Origin: Nitrosomonas mobilis
GTDB lineage: Bacteria > Pseudomonadota > Gammaproteobacteria > Burkholderiales > Nitrosomonadaceae
Direction: 5' to 3'
Length of the DNA: 64,000 bases
NCBI RefSeq assembly: GCF_900103035.1
Contig: NZ_FMWO01000041.1
Coordinates: forward strand, 1-64,000
Within the stretch, counting starts at the first letter, position 1. Each line of letters opens with the position of its first letter. The notes beneath the pieces were generated by a model. The model did no database searches. It saw only the letters and a list, made by a program, of their open reading frames with translations, and had not been told where the DNA came from. Both the position numbers and the translations under genes were made by a program. Of the stretch, positions 28,132-38,949 are shown piece after piece.

Positions 28132-28914
28132 TCACGAGATGCTTGTATGCAGTGCCTTGATTGTCGGCAAGTGCCAGATATCAGGGTAATGCACACCCGC
28201 CAGATACAATCCATCCGGCGAAAAGGTGGGGGCGGCTAAAGCACGATCGCGTTTATCCAGGATCATTTGAATCCATTCGGTAGAATATCGTCCCTTACCA
28301 ATATAAACGAGGCTGCCGACAATATTGCGAACCATGTGCTGCAAAAAAGCGTTGGCGTGCAGCTCAAAAGTCAGGAGTGGCCCTTGCTGCGTAATCTCAA
28401 GTTTGTGAATTTGACGCACCGCACTTTTTGCCTGGCATTCGGCTGAACGAAATGTACTGAAGTCATGTTCCCCGACTAACCACTCGGACGCGGCCTGCAT
28501 TTTCCTGAGATCAAGGGGGTCGTGAATCCAACCAACTTTTCCTTGCAGAACCGCAGGGCGAACAGGACGATTTAGTAGGCGATATACGTAAGTACGCCCA
28601 TTTGCACTGTAACGGGCATGAAAATCGTGAGGAACCTCACCAGCCCATAGCACCGAAAGCGCAGGGGATACTAACGCATTCACTCCCCTGACCCAGGCAG
28701 TCATAGGACGCGCAACATTGGTTTCAAAATGTACAACCTGATACAAGGCATGTACGCCTGCGTCGGTACGTCCCGCAGCTACCGTCCGAATAGACTGACA
28801 GGCGATATGCGATAATGCGTTTTCCAGTTCAGACTGAACAGACGGACGCGCAGGCTGTTTCTGCCAGCCACAATAGCCTTGTCCATCGTATTCCAGCACC
28901 AAGGCAACTTTCAC
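28132..28914 (-). CDS. truA: tRNA pseudouridine synthase A
   Basis: Converts U38-U40 of the tRNA anticodon arm to pseudouridine. 260 residues. The catalytic Asp is in AAGRTDAGVHALYQVVHF. Other motifs are EYDGQGYCGWQKQ at the N-terminus, HDFHARYSANGRTYVY and FLQHMVRNIVG. It precedes trpF by 31 bases in the fimV-truA-trpF order typical of many proteobacteria. Confidence 0.97.
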   Translation of the reverse strand: MKVALVLEYDGQGYCGWQKQPARPSVQSELENALSHIACQSIRTVAAGRTDAGVHALYQVVHFETNVARPMTAWVRGVNALVSPALSVLWAGEVPHDFHARYSANGRTYVYRLLNRPVRPAVLQGKVGWIHDPLDLRKMQAASEWLVGEHDFSTFRSAECQAKSAVRQIHKLEITQQGPLLTFELHANAFLQHMVRNIVGSLVYIGKGRYSTEWIQMILDKRDRALAAPTFSPDGLYLAGVHYPDIWHLPTIKALHTSIS

Positions 28915-29202
28915 GAAAAGGAGATGATTGCCAGCTGTTGGTTTCGGACAGTGATCATAAAATAAACGGGTTCAATAAAAGACGCGTCCCAAAAACCACA
29001 GCTCATCACAATACTTCGCTGCATAAAAACGTTTTCTCACATACATGCGGCGTCAACATTTTTTATTCGCACTCAGTCTTGCTTAAAACTTTAAATTTTG
29101 GAGGTCAACTAAAGAACGTAACGCAGGCCATTTGATACGATGCCCCAACCGAAACGAGCTTCGCTTGGGTTACGTAATGTGCAACCCGACCTGTTTAATC
29201 AT

Positions 29203-31521
29203 TTAATCACCGATTTCAGACAGCATGGTTCGTGCTGTTTCCTGTTGCTCAGCATCACCTTCCTGCAGAACTTCCTGAAGAATTTCTCGAGCGCCATCCC
29301 GATCTTCCATTTCAAGATAGGCTTTTGCCAGATCAATTTTAGTGGAAACTTCCTGCCAGTGATCGCTTCCTGCTTCCACAAAGTTTTTGGATGCCGGCGT
29401 TGCTGCAGATTCGTCTCCAAAATTCAGATCAATACGAGCGAATTTTTCGTCGAGATTGACAGATTTATGCCCGGCCTGTTCCGCATGGTCTGCATAGTTC
29501 GATTCAAAATCAATTTCGTGACTATCCTTGGAGGCCGCAGGTTCATCAACCAGCGCATCTTCGTCAAAAATATTCTTCTCGACGTGTTCCTCAGTTTCAC
29601 GAGTTTCGCTACTAGGGGAACGCCACGTATCGATTGCCTTCTCAGCCATAATGTCAGCCGATTGTTTGGAACCTTCATCTCTTTCATCGGAATCGGAATC
29701 AGTTTCAATTTTAATCTCTTCTTGAAATATTCTTGATAATTCAATTGAATCTTCTGAACTGGTTTGAGCAGATCCAGCTGTAGATACCTCTTCTGTAGAC
29801 GGACTCTCATCCAGTTTCCTGCCAAAGAAAAATGCTGGGTTGGGAGACGTTCCTTCAACTCCGCTCTTTTCTGTTTCTCGATCAAAATCAGACTGGCCAG
29901 GAACATCATTTTCTGTGCGTGTGCCGGAAATTTCCGAAGCCGAAGCACTCCCCGGCTCAATCACTTCATAATTTCCTATGTCATCATATGCGTCTATCTC
30001 CGCTTGCTCCTGACGACGATGAAACATGGAAATACCAAGCCAAGTAGCCAGTAAAACTGCCAGCGCACCACCGATCAGCATAACATTTTCGGTCGCGAAA
30101 TCAATGAGCGCATCCAGCCAGGCGAATTCGTCCGGATCTGTGAGATCGGGTTGCAAAATAGTTGCAGGGATCGGATCTGTTACGGGTTGAGCAGGGATTG
30201 TAAATTCCGGCATGACCGACGAGTCCCTTGCAAAATCCTGACCGGCATATTCATCTGCAGGCACTGATGGTGCTTCTGCAGATGGTATACTGGCCGGCTC
30301 AGCGGGTGTCAATACTGACTTAGAAAGCTGGCCAAGCTGTGCCGATTCCAGTCCTTCATCCTTAAGCTGCAATAAGCGCTGCAGCCTGTTAACATTCTGC
30401 TCCAGCTGGGCAACACGCTCATTTGCCTCTCGCAAAGCACGTTCTTTCGCGATGGCGTCTTCTTCCATCATTTGCATATGTTGCTGAGATGAACCTTTCG
30501 CAACCTCAGCATTGGTCGGTTGTTTGTCCTGAAGCAGCTCCCCTTTAGAGAGTCGCAGCACCTCTTGGGATATGGCGCCTTCTGCCGAAGTGGCCTCATC
30601 GGTAACCGATGTAATTTTACCCGATGCTGATTGCTGCGATTGCGAGCTGACAATCCCGTTGGCCATATCGGCAACTCTCTGGCGATAACTATGCCAGTCG
30701 GCTGTTTGCGTTCTGACTTCACGTACCGCTTCTTTTGGTGAGATTGATGCAATTTCCTGTTGCTCGGGAATACGAAGAACTGCTCCAATTCTGAGCAAAT
30801 TCATATTTTTTTCAATAAAAGCATCACGATTGGCACGATATAACGCTACCAGCATCTGGTTAAGATCAATACCATCTGGCGTTATTTGCCGTGCGATTCG
30901 GGTCAGATTGTCACCGGATACCACAGGACCATAACTGGCTTCATTCCAGTCATCGGCAGATTGCTGCCGGACGCTTGATACAACTGACCTAGTGTTTGCC
31001 ATCCCTTCGGTAGATGCTCGCGCAGATTCGTCAGTACCCGCTTTAACCGCGTCATTCTGTGTAACGGGGACTTGTGGCGTGAGTGGCATTTCTGCCGGAT
31101 CAAGTAAAACTGTATATTCCCGCAACAAGCGGCCAGCTGCCGAATTCAGTTCAATCAGCAAGTTAATGAAGGGCTCATTAATGCTTTGCGAAGAAGCCAT
31201 CTGCAAGTATGGGCGACCATCAACTCGCCTTGCTACCGTTACCGATAAACCAGCATGATAATCAAGGTATTTCAGCCCAGCTTGTCGGAATGCCTCCGGT
31301 GATGCCAACTTCGCTGTCAGGGTGGGAATGTCGCTTTCCTTGATTGCAACCAGCTCTACCTCAGCCTTAAATGGTTGCCCTAGATAAGAACCCACGGTCA
31401 GCTTACCCAGGCCCGCTGCCAGCACTATCCATGGGGCCATGAACAGACAAATCAATAGCGATATATTTAGCAGCAAGTGGGGAAGAAATATTATCTTCCG
31501 CATGTATTTAATTTTTTTCAC
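29203..31521 (-). CDS. fimV: FimV/HubP-family polar peptidoglycan-binding protein
   Basis: A large single-pass protein (about 772 residues) that in relatives organises the cell pole and type IV pilus assembly. A signal peptide ends near VLAAG. The conserved FimV N-terminal domain follows (LGKLTVGSYLGQPFKAEVEL). A LysM-like domain is near 200-255 (VSGDNLTRIARQI). A coiled coil lies at about 345-400, one membrane helix at about 478-500 (NVMLIGGALAVLLATWLGI), an acidic Ser/Glu-rich cytoplasmic region, and a C-terminal FimV domain (TKIDLAKAYLEMEDRDGARE). GTG 31521 is preferred (AGGGG site upstream); ATG 31545 and ATG 31503 are alternatives. It lies between asd and truA, the usual place. Confidence 0.9.
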   Translation of the reverse strand: MKKIKYMRKIIFLPHLLLNISLLICLFMAPWIVLAAGLGKLTVGSYLGQPFKAEVELVAIKESDIPTLTAKLASPEAFRQAGLKYLDYHAGLSVTVARRVDGRPYLQMASSQSINEPFINLLIELNSAAGRLLREYTVLLDPAEMPLTPQVPVTQNDAVKAGTDESARASTEGMANTRSVVSSVRQQSADDWNEASYGPVVSGDNLTRIARQITPDGIDLNQMLVALYRANRDAFIEKNMNLLRIGAVLRIPEQQEIASISPKEAVREVRTQTADWHSYRQRVADMANGIVSSQSQQSASGKITSVTDEATSAEGAISQEVLRLSKGELLQDKQPTNAEVAKGSSQQHMQMMEEDAIAKERALREANERVAQLEQNVNRLQRLLQLKDEGLESAQLGQLSKSVLTPAEPASIPSAEAPSVPADEYAGQDFARDSSVMPEFTIPAQPVTDPIPATILQPDLTDPDEFAWLDALIDFATENVMLIGGALAVLLATWLGISMFHRRQEQAEIDAYDDIGNYEVIEPGSASASEISGTRTENDVPGQSDFDRETEKSGVEGTSPNPAFFFGRKLDESPSTEEVSTAGSAQTSSEDSIELSRIFQEEIKIETDSDSDERDEGSKQSADIMAEKAIDTWRSPSSETRETEEHVEKNIFDEDALVDEPAASKDSHEIDFESNYADHAEQAGHKSVNLDEKFARIDLNFGDESAATPASKNFVEAGSDHWQEVSTKIDLAKAYLEMEDRDGAREILQEVLQEGDAEQQETARTMLSEIGD

Positions 31522-31651
31522 ACAGTTACCCCTGATATTTCCCAAAATAACTTTTTGATACTAACATCGAAATATGCCAAGTGGAATCAGAATTGATTGA
31601 TCAAATCAGCTTAATTTGTCATTTCCAGCCAAAAACTATGCTATAAGGATA

Positions 31652-32773
31652 TCAGCAAGCCTGCTCAGTGACGATCATTCGCATCATCCGGCGCAATGGT
31701 TCTGCCGCGCCCCACAGCAACTGGTCACCTACTGTAAAAGCAGACAAATATTTCCCACCCATATTTAATTTACGAATGCGGCCAACATGAATATCCAGCT
31801 TACCGTTTACGGCAACTGGTGTGAGTTCTTTGGTCGTAATTTCCCGTTCATTGGGAATAATTCGTACCCAGTCATTCGCTGTCGAAATCATTTCATCAAC
31901 TTCATCCAGCGGAACATCACGCTTAAGTTTAATCGTTAACGCCTGCGAATGGCAGCGCATGGCACCTACCCGCACACAGATACCATCGATTGGAACCGGA
32001 CTGACAGTATGATCGAGTATCTTGTTGGTTTCAGCCTGACCTTTCCACTCTTCGCGACTTTGTCCATGCGCAATTTCACGATCAATCCATGGGATCAAAC
32101 TGCCAGCCAGTGGCACACCAAAATTTTCAACTGGGAAGTCATGGTCACGCAGTTTTTGGGATACCTGGCGATCAATATCCAGGATATTGGATGCCGGGTT
32201 TTCCAGCAAATCCTTGGCAACCTGATAAGTCTGCCCCATCTGGGTCAGTAATTCTCGCATATTCTGTGCGCCCGCCCCTGAAGCGGCCTGATAGGTCATA
32301 ATGCTTGCCCATTCGACTTGGTCATGCTCAAACAATCCCCCAACCGCCATTAGCATCAGACTGACCGTACAATTACCTCCAATAAAATTTTGCACTCCAC
32401 GGCGCAAAGCTTTTTCAATAACCGGACGATTGACCGGATCGAGTACGATGACAGCATCATCCTGCATTCTGAGGGTTGAAGCCGCGTCAATCCAGTAACC
32501 ATTCCAGCCGGCAGTACGCAGTTTGCCAAAAATTTCATTAGTATAATCACCGCCCTGACATGAAATAATAATATCCATACCCCGCAGCGCATTAGTATCA
32601 AAAGCGTTTTTGAGCGGGGGAACGTCGCGCCCGATTTCGGGGGCTACACCACCCGCCTGTGAAGTTGAAAAAAATATTGGCTCGATTAGATCAAAATCAT
32701 TTTCTTCGCGCATCCGCTGCATCAATACAGAACCGACCATTCCCCGCCACCCAACAAAACCAACTCTTTTCAT
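31652..32773 (-). CDS. asd: aspartate-semialdehyde dehydrogenase
   Basis: NADPH-dependent reduction of aspartyl phosphate to the semialdehyde, branch point for Lys, Thr, Met and diaminopimelate. 373 residues, the Gram-negative long form. [18 protein letters not shown] is the NADP loop; the catalytic Cys is in [12 protein letters not shown], and the catalytic His region is in [15 protein letters not shown]. It stands between leuB and fimV on the minus strand. The 278-base upstream gap could hold its own promoter. Confidence 0.97.
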   Translation of the reverse strand: MKRVGFVGWRGMVGSVLMQRMREENDFDLIEPIFFSTSQAGGVAPEIGRDVPPLKNAFDTNALRGMDIIISCQGGDYTNEIFGKLRTAGWNGYWIDAASTLRMQDDAVIVLDPVNRPVIEKALRRGVQNFIGGNCTVSLMLMAVGGLFEHDQVEWASIMTYQAASGAGAQNMRELLTQMGQTYQVAKDLLENPASNILDIDRQVSQKLRDHDFPVENFGVPLAGSLIPWIDREIAHGQSREEWKGQAETNKILDHTVSPVPIDGICVRVGAMRCHSQALTIKLKRDVPLDEVDEMISTANDWVRIIPNEREITTKELTPVAVNGKLDIHVGRIRKLNMGGKYLSAFTVGDQLLWGAAEPLRRMMRMIVTEQAC

Positions 32774-33051
32774 TTGATGATTAAACTCGTATTGTGATAA
32801 AACTAATTAAACAGACATTCTTTTCGAGGAGTGTCTGTAGATATGGATTTTTATAAGAATCCGCAAAGAGTTATTACGTGAATTTCAATAGTCGACTTTA
32901 GGGCGTTTCCTGAAATTCAGAGCTCTAAACGATACCGGGCAAGTATAAAAAATATTGGTGCAACATCTATTTGATATATAGAAAGTATTTTCATGCACAA
33001 CAACATACGGCAACAAAAATGAGTTTTAATAGACGCCCTTTGGGACCGTGC
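32774..33051. other. intergenic region between leuB and asd
   Basis: AT-rich, no reading frame with family resemblance, and no strong hairpin plus U-tract seen. It is the likely site of the asd promoter on the minus strand. Confidence 0.35.
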
Positions 33052-34113
33052 CTACAAATAGCTTAATACTGCATCGCCCATCTCGGTTGTACTGACTTTG
33101 CGCATACCTGTCTCAAAGATATCAGCCGTTCGATAACCTTCCGCCAACACCTGTCGGACTGCGCGCTCTATCCTGACAGCCAGCTGCTCTTCACTGAAAG
33201 AATAGCGCATCATCATCGCAACGGACAAAATAGTCGCTAACGGATTGGCAATATTTTTGTCAGCAATATCCGGCGCCGATCCATGTATCGGTTCGTATAA
33301 TCCCTTGTTGTTCTCATCCAGAGAAGCAGACGGAAGCATGCCGATTGAGCCAGTCAGCATGGATGCTTCATCCGAAAGAATGTCACCAAAAATATTGCCG
33401 GTCACCATAACATCGAACTGTTTGGGATCCCTTACCAACTGCATGGCAGCATTATCCACCAGCATGTGGGATAGCGTAACATCCGGATAAATCTCGGCTG
33501 TTTCAATGACGACATCTCGCCATAGCTGGGTGCATTCCAGCACGTTCATTTTATCAATAGAGCACAACCTGCCGTTGCGCCTGCGGGCAGCCTGAAAAGC
33601 AACATGCGCAATCCGTGCAATCTCTGACTCTGAATAAATCATGGTATTGAAACCAAACCGCTGACCTTCTCTGATTTCAATACCACGTGGCTGCCCAAAG
33701 TAAATATCACCCGTTAATTCACGCACAATCAGAATATCGAGACCAGAGACAACTTCCGCTTTCAGCGTAGAAGCATTTGCCAACTCAGGAAACAACATGA
33801 CAGGTCGAAAATTAGCAAACAGATTCAAAGCCTTGCGAATAGACAGCAATCCTTGCTCTGGACGTTTTTCACGAGGCAATAAATCGTAGCGCGGTCCACC
33901 AACCGCGCCCAGCAAAAGTGCGTCGGCATCGGCAGCTAATTGCTGCGTTGCAGGCGGAAAAGGCTCACCGCAAGCGTCAACCGCGCACCCGCCCAATAAA
34001 CCGGGCTCAATCTCAATTTTCTGGCCTTCCTCGATAAAAAACCGTAGCACCCGTTCAGCCTGAGCAACTATTTCCGACCCGATACCGTCCCCTGCAAGCA
34101 ATGCAATCTTCAT
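33052..34113 (-). CDS. leuB: 3-isopropylmalate dehydrogenase
   Basis: NAD-dependent oxidation and decarboxylation of 3-isopropylmalate, third step of leucine synthesis. 353 residues. Motifs: [39 protein letters not shown] with the catalytic Tyr, [17 protein letters not shown], and [13 protein letters not shown] that sets NAD preference. It follows leuD by 15 bases. Confidence 0.97.
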   Translation of the reverse strand: MKIALLAGDGIGSEIVAQAERVLRFFIEEGQKIEIEPGLLGGCAVDACGEPFPPATQQLAADADALLLGAVGGPRYDLLPREKRPEQGLLSIRKALNLFANFRPVMLFPELANASTLKAEVVSGLDILIVRELTGDIYFGQPRGIEIREGQRFGFNTMIYSESEIARIAHVAFQAARRRNGRLCSIDKMNVLECTQLWRDVVIETAEIYPDVTLSHMLVDNAAMQLVRDPKQFDVMVTGNIFGDILSDEASMLTGSIGMLPSASLDENNKGLYEPIHGSAPDIADKNIANPLATILSVAMMMRYSFSEEQLAVRIERAVRQVLAEGYRTADIFETGMRKVSTTEMGDAVLSYL

Positions 34114-34128
34114 ATTATTCCGCTTATG

Positions 34129-34767
34129 TTACGCAAACAACCACGGTTGCTCTATCCGTCGTTTTTTCTCGTAGTCCCTTATTTTTTCAGCATGTTGCAA
34201 AGTCTGACCAATTTCATCCAGGCCATTCAGTAGACAATGTTTGCGGAAAGCATCTATCTCAAAAAAGTAATGTTCTCCTGAAGGGGTTGAAACAATCTGC
34301 GCATTAAGTTCAACTAACAATCGATAGCCAACTGTAGCTTCAGTTGCCTTGATCAGGCGATCTACAATCGTTCCATCCAGCACTATCGGCAACAAACCTA
34401 TCTTGAAGCAATTGTTGAAAAAGATATCGGCAAAACTTGGGGCGATGATGATGCTGAATCCATAATCCTGCAACGCCCACGGCGCATGCTCGCGGCTGGA
34501 TCCGCAGCCAAAATTATCGCGTGCGAGCAGAATCTCCGCACCCTGATATCGCGGTTGATTCAGAATAAAATCCGGATTGATCTGGCGTTGGGCCACTGTC
34601 ATTCCCGGTTCACCATGGTCCAAAAAACGCCATTCATCAAACAGATACTGCCCAAACCCGGAACGTTTGATTGATTTCAGAAACTGTTTGGGAATAATTG
34701 CATCGGTATCGACATTAGCGCGATCCAACGGTACCACCAGGCCATTACACTGCTCAAATTTCTTCAT
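34129..34767 (-). CDS. leuD: 3-isopropylmalate dehydratase, small subunit
   Basis: Swivel domain partner of LeuC in the isomerisation of 2- to 3-isopropylmalate. 212 residues. [22 protein letters not shown] and [20 protein letters not shown], which binds substrate, are diagnostic. It is the third gene of leuC-ecn-leuD-leuB. Confidence 0.97.
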   Translation of the reverse strand: MKKFEQCNGLVVPLDRANVDTDAIIPKQFLKSIKRSGFGQYLFDEWRFLDHGEPGMTVAQRQINPDFILNQPRYQGAEILLARDNFGCGSSREHAPWALQDYGFSIIIAPSFADIFFNNCFKIGLLPIVLDGTIVDRLIKATEATVGYRLLVELNAQIVSTPSGEHYFFEIDAFRKHCLLNGLDEIGQTLQHAEKIRDYEKKRRIEQPWLFA

Positions 34768-34788
34768 CTATTAATCTAATAACCGAAT

Positions 34789-34914
34789 TTATTTCGCCGT
34801 TTTCTCAATTGCCTCACCACCCCGCTGAACATCCTTACCAAGACCCTGCATAGTATTACAGGATGACAATGACAACACTAATACCAACAACAATAATAAA
34901 CAGCTATTTTTCAT
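34789..34914 (-). CDS. entericidin EcnA/B-like small lipoprotein
   Basis: A 41-residue lipoprotein inserted between leuC and leuD. The signal (MKNSCLLLLLVLVLSLSSC) ends in the lipobox LSSC, so the Cys is probably lipidated. The mature 23 residues (NTMQGLGKDVQRGGEAIEKT) match the entericidin pattern of a short amphipathic helix. ATG 34914 is chosen over the longer open frame to 34980 because it gives a proper signal peptide. Entericidins are discussed as antidote/toxin lipoproteins of stationary phase, but the function in betaproteobacteria is not known. Its place inside the leu operon recurs in this class. Confidence 0.85.
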   Translation of the reverse strand: MKNSCLLLLLVLVLSLSSCNTMQGLGKDVQRGGEAIEKTAK

Positions 34915-34948
34915 GGGCAATATCCTCTGAAGAAAAGTAATAATTAAA

Positions 34949-36352
34949 TTATGAATCAATATCAACAAAATGACCTGCAATAGCCGCCGCTGCCGCCATT
35001 ACCGGACTTACCAAGTGGGTTCTTCCACCTGGGCCCTGTCTGCCTTCAAAGTTGCGATTGGAAGTCGAAGCACAGCGCTCTCCCGAACCCAATCGATCTT
35101 CATTCATAGCGAGACACATCGAACACCCTGGATCGCGCCACTCAAATCCCGCCTCCCGAAAAATCCTGTCCAGCCCTTCCTGCTCTGCTTGTGATTTTAC
35201 CAGACCCGATCCCGGCACAACCATGGCAAGTTTGATGTTGGAAGCGATTTTTTTTCCAGCCACTACAGCTGCTGCCGCCCGCAAATCTTCAATGCGAGAG
35301 TTGGTGCAAGAACCGATAAAAATTTTGTCGAGATAGATTTCAGTGATGGGCATATGGGGCTGCAGATCCATATATTCAAGCGCACGCATCACGGCATTGC
35401 GCTTGACCACATCCACAATATCGGACGGAGCAGGAACACGTCCATTTACTGACGCAACCATTTCGGGCGAAGTCCCCCACGTCACTTGTGGCTTGATTCT
35501 GGTCGCATCCATTCTTACCGTTCGATCAAAAATGGCATCTTCATCACTCTTAAGTGTCCGCCAATAAGCTATTGCCTGTTCCCATAACAAACCTTTTGGC
35601 GCAAAAGGTCGATCCTTGAGGTAATCGATAGTCACATCATCTACTGCGATCATACCAGCGCGCGCACCTGCCTCAATTGCCATATTGCACAACGTCATGC
35701 GTCCTTCCATACTCAGCGCCCGGATTGCGCTACCAGCAAATTCAATAGCATATCCATTTCCGCCAGCGGTACCAATCTCGCCAATTACCGCAAGGGCGAT
35801 ATCCTTGGCAGTCACACCTGCAGGCAACACCCCTTCCACCAGCACCTGCATCGCTCTGGATTTTTTGGTCACAAGGCATTGTGTTGCCAGCACGTGCTCA
35901 ACTTCCGAAGTGCCAATACCAAAGGCCAGGCAGGCAAATGCTCCGTGCGTGCTGGTGTGGGAATCTCCGCAAACTACCGTCATACCAGGTAAAGTAGCAC
36001 CCTGCTCCGGCCCAATGACATGCACGATCCCTTGGCGCAGGTCGTCCATTTTGAATTCAGTAATACCAAATTCATCACAATTTTGATCGAGCGTCTCGAC
36101 CTGTAGACGCGATACAGGGTCGCTGATACCGTGCCGACGATCCGTTGTTGGAACATTATGATCCGCCACCGCCAAAATTGAGCTGGTTCGCCATGGCTTG
36201 CGCCCAGCCATTCTCAAACTTTCAAATGCCTGCGGGCTTGTCACTTCATGCACCAAATGCCGGTCGATATACAGCAGAACCGTGGCGTCGGCTCCATCTG
36301 ACTCCGCATGTACAACGTGACTTTCCCACAGCTTATCGTATAACGTTTTCAT
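34949..36352 (-). CDS. leuC: 3-isopropylmalate dehydratase, large subunit
   Basis: Aconitase-family [4Fe-4S] enzyme of leucine synthesis. 467 residues. The three cluster Cys are in [14 protein letters not shown] and [11 protein letters not shown]. Other motifs are [20 protein letters not shown] and [10 protein letters not shown]. It is the first gene of the leu run on the minus strand and is divergent from rluD; the 146-base gap between them should carry both promoters. Confidence 0.97.
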   Translation of the reverse strand: MKTLYDKLWESHVVHAESDGADATVLLYIDRHLVHEVTSPQAFESLRMAGRKPWRTSSILAVADHNVPTTDRRHGISDPVSRLQVETLDQNCDEFGITEFKMDDLRQGIVHVIGPEQGATLPGMTVVCGDSHTSTHGAFACLAFGIGTSEVEHVLATQCLVTKKSRAMQVLVEGVLPAGVTAKDIALAVIGEIGTAGGNGYAIEFAGSAIRALSMEGRMTLCNMAIEAGARAGMIAVDDVTIDYLKDRPFAPKGLLWEQAIAYWRTLKSDEDAIFDRTVRMDATRIKPQVTWGTSPEMVASVNGRVPAPSDIVDVVKRNAVMRALEYMDLQPHMPITEIYLDKIFIGSCTNSRIEDLRAAAAVVAGKKIASNIKLAMVVPGSGLVKSQAEQEGLDRIFREAGFEWRDPGCSMCLAMNEDRLGSGERCASTSNRNFEGRQGPGGRTHLVSPVMAAAAAIAGHFVDIDS

Positions 36353-36498
36353 GGCCTTAATCTTAAACTAGATGACTGCCTGGATTTTCAGGAATACTCT
36401 TTAACCAGAAGATTATAATTCTTTTAGTCTCTCGGAAAGCGCATGATATGCCGGAAGCAGTGAACCCTCTCTTTCATTTCAAAAAATTGTGATACACA

Positions 36499-37509
36499 AT
36501 GAGTCATACCAAACGTAAACATTCCTTTGAGGATTATAACGTAAAGCAAATACTTTCCACGTCGATTGAACGGGATGATGATGTACTCGATCTGGACGCA
36601 CCCGAAAACACTGCCGGCCTGCGTCTTGATCAGGTTCTGGCTCGTTTATTGCCGCAATGGTCGCGCAGCAGACTGCAAGAATGGATCAAACAGGGCCGTA
36701 TCAGTGTAGATGGCATGATCGCCAGCACCCGACAGAAAATATGGGGGGGTGAGAAAATCAGAGTTTTGCCCGGCCTGATCGATACAGATCGCTGCCATCA
36801 CCCTGAGGCGATACCACTAAGCATTGTGTACGAAGACCGTCACTTGCTGGTAATCGACAAACCCGCCGGACTTGTCGTCCACCCAGGAAATGGCAACTGG
36901 CAGGGCACCATGCTTAATGCATTACTCAATCATGCAGAGCAGCTCAACCACGTCCCCCGCGCAGGCATTGTTCATCGCCTGGATAAACTGACATCCGGGC
37001 TGCTCGTCGTTGCCAAAACTGTTGAAGCACAATTCAGCCTGGTCAGGCAATTACAGCAACGATCCGTGAAAAGAGACTATCTGGCAATTGTACTGGGCGA
37101 TATCAGAAAAAATGGCGTGGTGGATGCACCCATTGGCAGACATCCCAAGCACCGGACACGAATGGCGGTTACCGAAAACGGTAAGCCTGCACGTACCTAC
37201 TACTATATCTTGGAGAATTTTCAGACATGCACACTATTGCGTTGCAGCCTGGAAACTGGTCGCACACATCAAATACGCGTTCATTTACGTGCAATCGGTC
37301 ATCCTCTGGCCGGAGATCCTGTCTATGGCGGAAAATTTGTTGATCCAATTAATGCTCGCTTGCCTGAAACGATTTTGCAATTTCCAAGGCAGGCCCTGCA
37401 CGCACTGCGGCTTGAACTGAACCACCCACAGACCGGACAATGGATGCAATGGAACTCACCCATACCAAATGATATTGCCGATTTGTTGAGAACATTAAGA
37501 TCTTTCTGA
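36499..37509 (+). CDS. rluD: 23S rRNA pseudouridine synthase, RluC/RluD family
   Basis: 336 residues: an N-terminal S4 RNA-binding domain ([20 protein letters not shown], about 40-95) and a catalytic RluA-type domain. The catalytic Asp is in [18 protein letters not shown], where most relatives have HRLDKDTSG; the key Asp of HRLD is kept. [13 protein letters not shown] and [13 protein letters not shown] are further family motifs. The length and S4 domain fit RluD (positions 1911, 1915 and 1917 of 23S rRNA) better than RluA. It precedes rplM. Confidence 0.9.
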   Translation: MSHTKRKHSFEDYNVKQILSTSIERDDDVLDLDAPENTAGLRLDQVLARLLPQWSRSRLQEWIKQGRISVDGMIASTRQKIWGGEKIRVLPGLIDTDRCHHPEAIPLSIVYEDRHLLVIDKPAGLVVHPGNGNWQGTMLNALLNHAEQLNHVPRAGIVHRLDKLTSGLLVVAKTVEAQFSLVRQLQQRSVKRDYLAIVLGDIRKNGVVDAPIGRHPKHRTRMAVTENGKPARTYYYILENFQTCTLLRCSLETGRTHQIRVHLRAIGHPLAGDPVYGGKFVDPINARLPETILQFPRQALHALRLELNHPQTGQWMQWNSPIPNDIADLLRTLRSF

Positions 37510-37603
37510 TTGTTTTTTGATAATACTCTTTCAGAAGATTGACATTTTCATGGCGCTGGCTGATAATCGCGCTTCATTTTTGTACCTCAAAGGGAAATCA
37601 GTA

Positions 37604-38038
37604 GTGAAGACTTTTTCTGCCAAACCACATGAAGTCAATCACGAGTGGTTTGTGGTTGATGCGACCGACAAAGTTCTAGGCAGACTGGCCGCGGCCATTG
37701 CCCACCGTCTGCGCGGAAAACATAAGCCGATTTATACCCCGCATGTGGATACAGGCGACTATATTGTGGTAATTAATGTTGACAAGCTGCGAGTTACAGG
37801 AAACAAGGCTGACGACAAGAAATATTATCGTCATAGCGGCTATCCCGGTGGAATTTACGAAACCACTTTCCGCAAGATGCACACTCGTTTTCCTGACAGA
37901 CCACTTCAGAAAGCCGTCAAGGGTATGCTTCCCAAAGGGCCCCTTGGCTATGCCATGCTTAAAAAGCTAAAACTTTATGCTGGAAGCACGCATCCCCACA
38001 CTGCTCAACAACCACAACCTCTAGAGATCAATACATAA
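37604..38038 (+). CDS. rplM: 50S ribosomal protein L13
   Basis: Early-assembling large-subunit protein. GTG 37604 is chosen as start ([20 protein letters not shown]) with AAAGGG eight bases upstream, giving 144 residues, the normal L13 size; the frame is open to 37517 but that extension has no family support. Motifs: [20 protein letters not shown] and [18 protein letters not shown]. It is cotranscribed with rpsI, 9 bases downstream. Confidence 0.96.
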   Translation: MKTFSAKPHEVNHEWFVVDATDKVLGRLAAAIAHRLRGKHKPIYTPHVDTGDYIVVINVDKLRVTGNKADDKKYYRHSGYPGGIYETTFRKMHTRFPDRPLQKAVKGMLPKGPLGYAMLKKLKLYAGSTHPHTAQQPQPLEINT

Positions 38039-38047
38039 CATTCACTT

Positions 38048-38440
38048 ATGGCAATCCAATACAATTACGGTACCGGGCGTAGAAAAAGCGCTGTCGCACG
38101 AGTTTTCATCAAATCTGGAACAGGCACCATTACTGTGAATCGTAAACCCATAGATGAATATTTTTCGCGGGAAACCGGGCGCATGGTGGTACGTCAACCT
38201 CTGGAACTTACTGGGCACACCAACACTCTCGATATCATGGTGAACATACATGGCGGCGGTGAATCCGGTCAGGCGGGCGCGGTTCGTCATGGCATTACGC
38301 GTGCACTCATTGATTACGATGAAACCCTTAAGCCTGTTCTGAAAAAGGCAGGTCTTGTGACACGTGATGCACGCGAGGTGGAGCGAAAGAAAGTTGGATT
38401 CCGCAAGGCTCGTCGGCGTAAGCAATTCTCAAAACGCTAA
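38048..38440 (+). CDS. rpsI: 30S ribosomal protein S9
   Basis: 130 residues. The C-terminal tail [18 protein letters not shown] reaches into the P site of the ribosome; the ending in SKR is diagnostic. The N-terminal [15 protein letters not shown] motif is present. Second gene of the rplM-rpsI operon, closed by a strong terminator. Confidence 0.98.
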   Translation: MAIQYNYGTGRRKSAVARVFIKSGTGTITVNRKPIDEYFSRETGRMVVRQPLELTGHTNTLDIMVNIHGGGESGQAGAVRHGITRALIDYDETLKPVLKKAGLVTRDAREVERKKVGFRKARRRKQFSKR

Positions 38441-38453
38441 GCTGTTTACCATC

Positions 38454-38482
38454 AAGAAAGCCGCCTTCAGGGCGGCTTTCTT
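38454..38482 (+). terminator. rho-independent terminator of rplM-rpsI
   Basis: A 12-bp perfect stem AAGAAAGCCGCC / GGCGGCTTTCTT with loop TTCAG begins 13 bases after the rpsI stop. The 3' arm carries the T-rich part. Confidence 0.85.
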
Positions 38483-38537
38483 GTGTCCGGATTACTGTAA
38501 CTTCGATTATTTATAGGAATGGGAGTTTTTACCGGCA

Positions 38538-38906
38538 ATGTCTAAACTACTATTCAAACTGCGAGGAGTGCCGGATGATGAAGCGGATGAGATTCGTGCG
38601 CTACTGACAGAAAAGCAGATCGAATACTATGAAACGTCAGCGGGTAACTGGGGCATTTCACTGCCGGCACTCTGGCTGCAGGACGACTCGCGCTATCCGG
38701 AAGCCAAAGAGTTGCTGGATGCTTATCAGATAGACCGTACCCAACGTATACGTATAGAATATGCCAAACTAAAACAAGCGGGTAAACAAAAAACACTGAA
38801 AGATAGTTTTCTGGAAAATCCGCTCGCGTTCATTGGCTATATTTTTATCGTTATTGTGTTGCTTTATCTGCCATTCAAGATCGTGGTAGAGCTTGGAAAA
38901 TGGTAG
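38538..38906 (+). CDS. DUF6164 family membrane-anchored protein
   Basis: 122 residues. The soluble N-terminal part (LLFKLRGVPDDEADEIRALL, about 1-95) resembles the fold used by DUF2007-like signal proteins, and a single C-terminal membrane helix follows (PLAFIGYIFIVIVLLYLPF). No activity is known for the family. It lies between the rpsI terminator and lnt; the 43-base gap to lnt suggests cotranscription. Family name is from recognition of the overall pattern. Confidence 0.75.
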   Translation: MSKLLFKLRGVPDDEADEIRALLTEKQIEYYETSAGNWGISLPALWLQDDSRYPEAKELLDAYQIDRTQRIRIEYAKLKQAGKQKTLKDSFLENPLAFIGYIFIVIVLLYLPFKIVVELGKW

Positions 38907-38949
38907 ATCTACCGAATAGTATTCATAAAAATTATTTTATTGCGCTGAT

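Noticed and set aside
29140-30054. Several open frames antisense to fimV
   Set aside because: They mirror the Glu/Ser-rich repeats of fimV on the other strand and lack starts with ribosome sites.
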